Shown here piece by piece: positions 58,721 to 64,000 of a stretch of 64,000 nucleotides of DNA. Every line of letters starts with the position of its first letter. Position 1 is the stretch's first letter. The notes below the pieces were generated by a model. It made no database searches. It worked only from the letters and a program-made list of their open reading frames with translations, and was not told the DNA's origin. Position numbers and translations under genes: made by a program. This stretch comes from Polytrichum commune (lineage: Eukaryota > Streptophyta > Polytrichopsida > Polytrichales > Polytrichaceae): the NCBI GenBank assembly GCA_950295325.1, contig OX485804.1, forward strand, positions 25,604,001 to 25,668,000, written 5' to 3'.

Positions 58721-61700
58721 GTTTCTGATTCGTTGAAACAATTTGATACATTAACTTGAAGGAATTCAATGGCAAGAAGTCAAGTACAACCGCTTAAGAG
58801 GGTCTTCAAGGGAGAGTAAGAAATGATGCCAAGATTAGGATCCAAGTCTTTCCAACAAATAGTGAGATTGCCCCCACCTTGGAACCAGCCAGTGGCAGGC
58901 AGATGCATTCCACTACGAACAATGGAAGGCTCTTGGTTCAATGCCCTACACAAATTGGGTTGTATTCCTACACTATCTTTTAGTTTGATGTGACACAGCT
59001 CCACTGTTTGTGGAAATCAGTATCACTTGCTTATCAGAATTACATAATGCTATAATGCTTTACTGGGGATTCCATACTTCACCAACACTGGTTAAATAGC
59101 TTGTTTGGACATCATAGAACACAAACAACTGAATTTACATTTTCATGATAACTTTATAGCACTTTGTAAACTCCAAACACTTTGAGTGACTAAATATCAT
59201 AAACAGTGTACTAGTATTGAGTGACTCAAACCCAACAAATCTGTTCCATATTGTTCATGTATTTTCGTGTGCAGCGACAACATTTCGGCCAAAATGATTA
59301 TAACAAGCTCTATAAATGCTTGTCTAGTAATGAATGTCATATTCTTGATAGTATGATATTTTGGCCTCAAATGTTGTACTATTGAGGTTTTTCAAAATAA
59401 TGGTCAATTTCAATGCAAGATGTCATTTTGTATATGGATGCAAGCATAGTAGTGGATAGCTCATGATCCATGTGTAGTGTTGAGTGAAAGCGACACAAAA
59501 CTATACACTAACTTTGAAATTTGTGAAGGAAAAATGCATAGACATTTTAGGAACATATCGATCTACAAAGCCAAGAAATTTTTGATGACAAAAACAATTG
59601 CAAGAAAAGTCTACATATTTTAGAAGACAGTGCAAGTGATGTGCAAGTGAGTGATATAAAGCAAGCAACTATCTAAAATTTCATAAAATTGATGGTTTTC
59701 TATAAAATTTTGTGATGATGTCCTCAAGTGGATAATGAATTCAAGGAATATGAAAAAAAAAATCCAACTTTAAAATGTTTAAGGTCATGAAATTTATGTT
59801 CAAAACCAGATTCAACTATTTGCTTTCGAGCATCACTTTTGATCTCAACTTGATATTCTACATTTGAGTATTTGAGAAAACAATAGAGGTCATCATGGAA
59901 AAAATTATATATATATATGAAGACTAATAAAAAATCCAATTCAAACGACACTTTGCTACTAGGTTTAGGCCTTTGACCAAAATAATAATGGTTTTAATAT
60001 ACTATAGCACTATTTCAGTTACCATGCTTGCACCCATATATGATGAAGTTACTTAAATACGAGAGAACATTTTTATTGAAGTCTAAATTTGACAACATTA
60101 GTCTCAATTCACAACCTCACACAATATGGAGTTAAAAAGAAGAAGCTACTCCCATGATGATGTATTCACCATATCACACACTACGAAAGTAAGAATCTAT
60201 TGTCTTCTGATGATGTTAATTGATGTTGGAAATTGATATCTTGTTTGATATATCCATACAAGATTACATGTTCGTCACATTTGCAATTGAAAACTCTAAG
60301 GATCGCTTCATTGCAAAATTTGATAGTCATTGGGCATACTCACAGGCTTGAGGAAGCTTGGCTATTGGTGTTGGTTGGTCATTCACATCATTCCCCATCA
60401 TTAACTCGATCGTTATTCAAATCTAAACCCAAACAGACTTCTCTACCCCATGCCAAAATTCCACCAACTTAGCCATGCACACCATCCAAGATTAAACCTA
60501 GGCTTCAAGATCAATCTTAACAAGTGTAACCCACCAATCAATCACATGATCCAAGAGATTAATACCCAATCATTTGAATCATCAACAATTATCACTTCCC
60601 TATCTCAACTCTGAATGTAAACCTAATTTGGAGAGGAGAGAAGTCTTTATACCCAAAACCCCTAACCCAACTCAATCTTCTTCAAATACCAAACATGCCT
60701 CACCACCAAAACTCTAACCTAAAATTGTCCTGACAAAAGATGTTACCAAGATTCAAGCACCTACTACTAGACTCTTCCAATACACATGAATGAATTCCTA
60801 CAACCCCACTAGCGAGCTTCCTAATCAACAAAACCTCCACCCTTCAAACACATTCACTGACATTTACTCACCAAGTAGTGTTAGTCAGTCACCTCCACCC
60901 AACCTTCAATCGAAACTCGGGAAGAAATTTGTAACAACTACTTGAGTTTACTTGAATCTTCTTCAATTTAGTTCAACCTTCACCTAATCCCAATGATTCA
61001 AAAATGCAACATATGTGTTGGAAGCAAGGTTTAAAACAAATAACTTGAGTTAAAGTAAGTTGACCCACCAATGACCATGATTCATGTTCTTCTTCCAATT
61101 CATTTTGTACCTAGAACAACTCCCTTATCCTAGGGTATATCTTAGTGTGGATCCCACTCCTTCTATTACATGACAAATTGGGCCTAAAAAATGTCGTATT
61201 ACAAGATTTGTAGTCATAGCAAGGAGGTAAATTAATACTATAAAGTTTGGTCAATGGGAAATGTGTTGTATAGTCAAGGTGTCCTATAATCAAGTGACGT
61301 ATTATGGAGGTGAGGTTGTATCTAAGTATGCTTAAGAAGGAGAAGACCTTGATAGATTTGAGAACCAATCAACTAGGAAATTCTTGGCATTAAGGCTGAG
61401 GCATCTATAATCAATAAAATAAAAGAGGTTGCATTTGTTTAGGAGGAGTACTAGTGGGGAGTTATTTTTCTTGCAAAGAGAAACAAATTCCAAGGAGAAT
61501 GCAAATTTTTATGATTATTTTTTGATTCTTGAATGTGGAACTTGTTACAAATCTCAAAGTGTAAATTTTAGGGTTACACATAGTCGATCTGCAAGTTAAC
61601 CCATAATCGCTCATCTCAATGCTACGCCTTGGCTACAAAAATTGTCAAAACTCTTATGAGGGTAATCAATCACAAGCCGCCAGCACATAAACTTTAACTT

Positions 61701-64000
61701 TGTTCGCCCCAAAAATATAGATCTCATCTATGTCAGCATTACATGACCCTAGTGAGCGGTTAAATGGACTTGGTCAACTATGGATGCCTCAACTGTACTA
61801 GGCCACACCTTTGTACCCATCTCCATCCTAAATTAATAACTTTGACCTTTAAATGCATGGCAACCACAAAGTGGTCAATTTCTAGTCAAAAGAAAGAAAG
61901 CACCTTCTTTCACAAATTTCCAAACCTCTGTTGGAGATAATCCTTTCATAAGATGTTTACGTTAGGTTACTATCTAGCTTTTGACCATATGGATTGAGCA
62001 AAAGACTTAATTTGTAGATTCTACGTTGTTGAGAAAATTGACATTGGATTGTCTAGATTGCAACCAAATTTTGGGGATGCTTCAATCATGTGTTTATTGT
62101 AACTTTTTCCTTTGCAAATTCTACCTCCTAATGAATACATGTTGTTTCTACCACTAATGAAGTTTTGGATGAGATTTTAAGCTTATTGTACATATATTTT
62201 TTTAATTTTATCTTTATTACATGCAAAAAATCATAACCAATCCAGATATAGTTAAATCATGTTGAATTTTTGCTTATAGCTTCAAGATACATTTGCCTAG
62301 TTATGTTGGATTCTATTTCATAATTTACGCTCCTTCAAGTAAAATTACTCAAATGCATCACTTTTACTTTTTAGAAATAGGCCCAGGCATTTAGGGGTTA
62401 AGATGAGATTGAATATTGGCTAAAGGTGGAAGGATGAAATGTTTTTGATGCTTTGTGGATAAAACTTGAGACGAGAAACTATTGTGCTAAGGTTGATAAC
62501 CTTTTAAATTTAATTTTGTGATTAATGTTGGTTGGGCCAAGTATCCTTAGGGTTTGCATGGAGATCACTGAAGACCAAGATTTGTGACATACTTTTGGAT
62601 GAGGTTTGTGTTGTTTAATTTGATGTTGGGAGGGTTTCATGATTGTCACTTTGAGCTAGATATATTTGGATTAGTATCAACAATATCACTAATGACGTCA
62701 TTGCAAAACATAGAAAATCTTGTATCTATACTTCTTTCAAACTTTGCCAACACGATCGCTGCAACAAGAAGAGTTGTATCATTATGTGTAAGCATGTCTA
62801 GTTGTGTGCCATGTAATTCTTTAGCATTTTGTAATTGAGCGAGCATTTGTATTTATTGGTGTTATGATGTTGCCCATGTTTTTTGCTACAAATTGTGAGG
62901 GATGTGAAGGTCTGACCTTATTGTATGGTTGATTTTCCTTGGTTTTAATGCACTCTTAGTTTTGTTGCATTTGTAACTATAGGAAATGCCTTTTGTGCAT
63001 TGGGTGTTTTGGTTGCAAGTTTCACTAGTCTTGAAAAGGGGGGGGGGGAAGAAAAAAAGAAAACTTTCTCACTATTATGGGTGGAATCAGAAAGTAAAAT
63101 AAAAATAAGAGTTATACCTACCTATATAAATCAAAATTGAAAAAACATAACTTTATATAATGTAAGGGTGCTAAATATGACTAAACAACTTTGATAGCTC
63201 CCTTTGAATACCCAAGTTTTGCACATGGTTCCTCACCCTAAATATGAGTGACCCACCCAAGTTTGGTAATTCATAGCATTCACTCTTCAACACACCAAAT
63301 GGAATCAAAGATATTTAAGAAACATTGTTGAGCAATTGGTAGAGCCTTGTGAAATCCCCAAAGAAAGTTTTCTATTAATCAAGCATGCCATAGGCAAGGA
63401 GGGCATCCCCAAATAAAAATGATGAACATTCTAAAATGGCCATTGAACATGTTGAAAGCAAGATCATTCCTCTTTTTACATGATAATCCAATACTCAAGC
63501 CTTTGTCAGAAAATTAATATAACATTGACATGTATGCAAACATCTCATGAATTTGAGATTCCATCCCACTTGTAAGCAAAAGACTCGAGGTTTGTTACAT
63601 AGATTGATCCTAAATCTTTTATTTTTCCAAGGCTCAAACACCTTGACCAATCGAGACTTCACAATCACATGATCATCTCCAAATCAAACCTAAAGAGAAA
63701 GACGTGCCATACTTCCACCGTTTGACGAGTAAAGCATCTGAACCCAAACCCTTGTGGCACCAAAAGTTGGTTCGTACTGCCAAACCAATCTCTTGTAGTT
63801 AACCCTTAAAAGACGCGGGGTGTATTTACATAGGATACATGATGACTTGGGTCACTTTGGTCCCTTTTAACTAAGAATATCAATTAGTAATATTAATTTT
63901 CTCCGCATGACATTTTGAGGTCCGACATGGACCTCGCAGATATTTAGGGGTAATGAATAACTAGTGATATGAATCTGAGCGATAGATATTTTTGTATTTA
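58721..64000. other. gene-free AT-rich DNA
   Basis: No coding region is recognisable; frames are 60-85 codons with no motif. A G-run is at 63039-63048, and short TA runs are near 55217 (in CA1P intron 6) and 59908. No element ends could be defined. Confidence 0.45.

Noticed and set aside
1-64000. CRISPR arrays, operons or other prokaryotic systems
   Set aside because: Split genes with spliceosomal introns and plant transposons show nuclear plant DNA; the tandem arrays have no repeat-spacer pattern.

Overview
This is nuclear DNA of a land plant. Three split genes with GT-AG introns encode plant-type proteins: a proteasome ATPase, an ER J-protein and a plastid Rubisco-inhibitor phosphatase. 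They sit in AT-rich sequence full of small DNA transposons and old repeats. I cannot name the species. The RPT1 N-terminus (MADIPDD...) and the diverged CA1P sequence leave a fern, lycophyte or moss as possible as a flowering plant.

Layout. 1-17.4 kb has no credible host gene: tandem duplications, a Stowaway MITE, a broken pogo-like transposase and a four-unit array. 17.4-21.0 kb (minus) is RPT1, complete in 10 exons. 21.0-39.6 kb is transposon territory. It is dominated by PIF/Harbinger-like elements with GGG...ACAC ends and 3-bp target duplications, including a 3.6-kb element with both Harbinger genes nested inside a relative, plus two hAT-like MITEs. A 35-bp minisatellite lies at 34.4-34.8 kb. 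40.2-42.7 kb (plus) is a two-exon DnaJ/DUF1977 gene. 43-49 kb holds unrecognised fragments and repeats. 49.4-58.1 kb (plus) is CA1P in nine exons, with introns filled by a tandem array, two 5S-rRNA-derived insertions, a foldback element, a Harbinger MITE and a ~375-bp repeat. 58.1-64 kb has no recognisable gene beyond tandem copies just after the CA1P stop.

The three host genes serve unrelated pathways: protein degradation, ER chaperoning, and release of Rubisco from its night inhibitor. What ties the window together is the transposon community. A nearly intact Harbinger (transposase broken by one in-frame TGA, Myb-like partner gene open) sits among at least five short elements with related ends that such a transposase could have moved. 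The most unusual items are the 5S-derived insertions and the intron-1 array of CA1P, which repeats the exon-2 splice acceptor.
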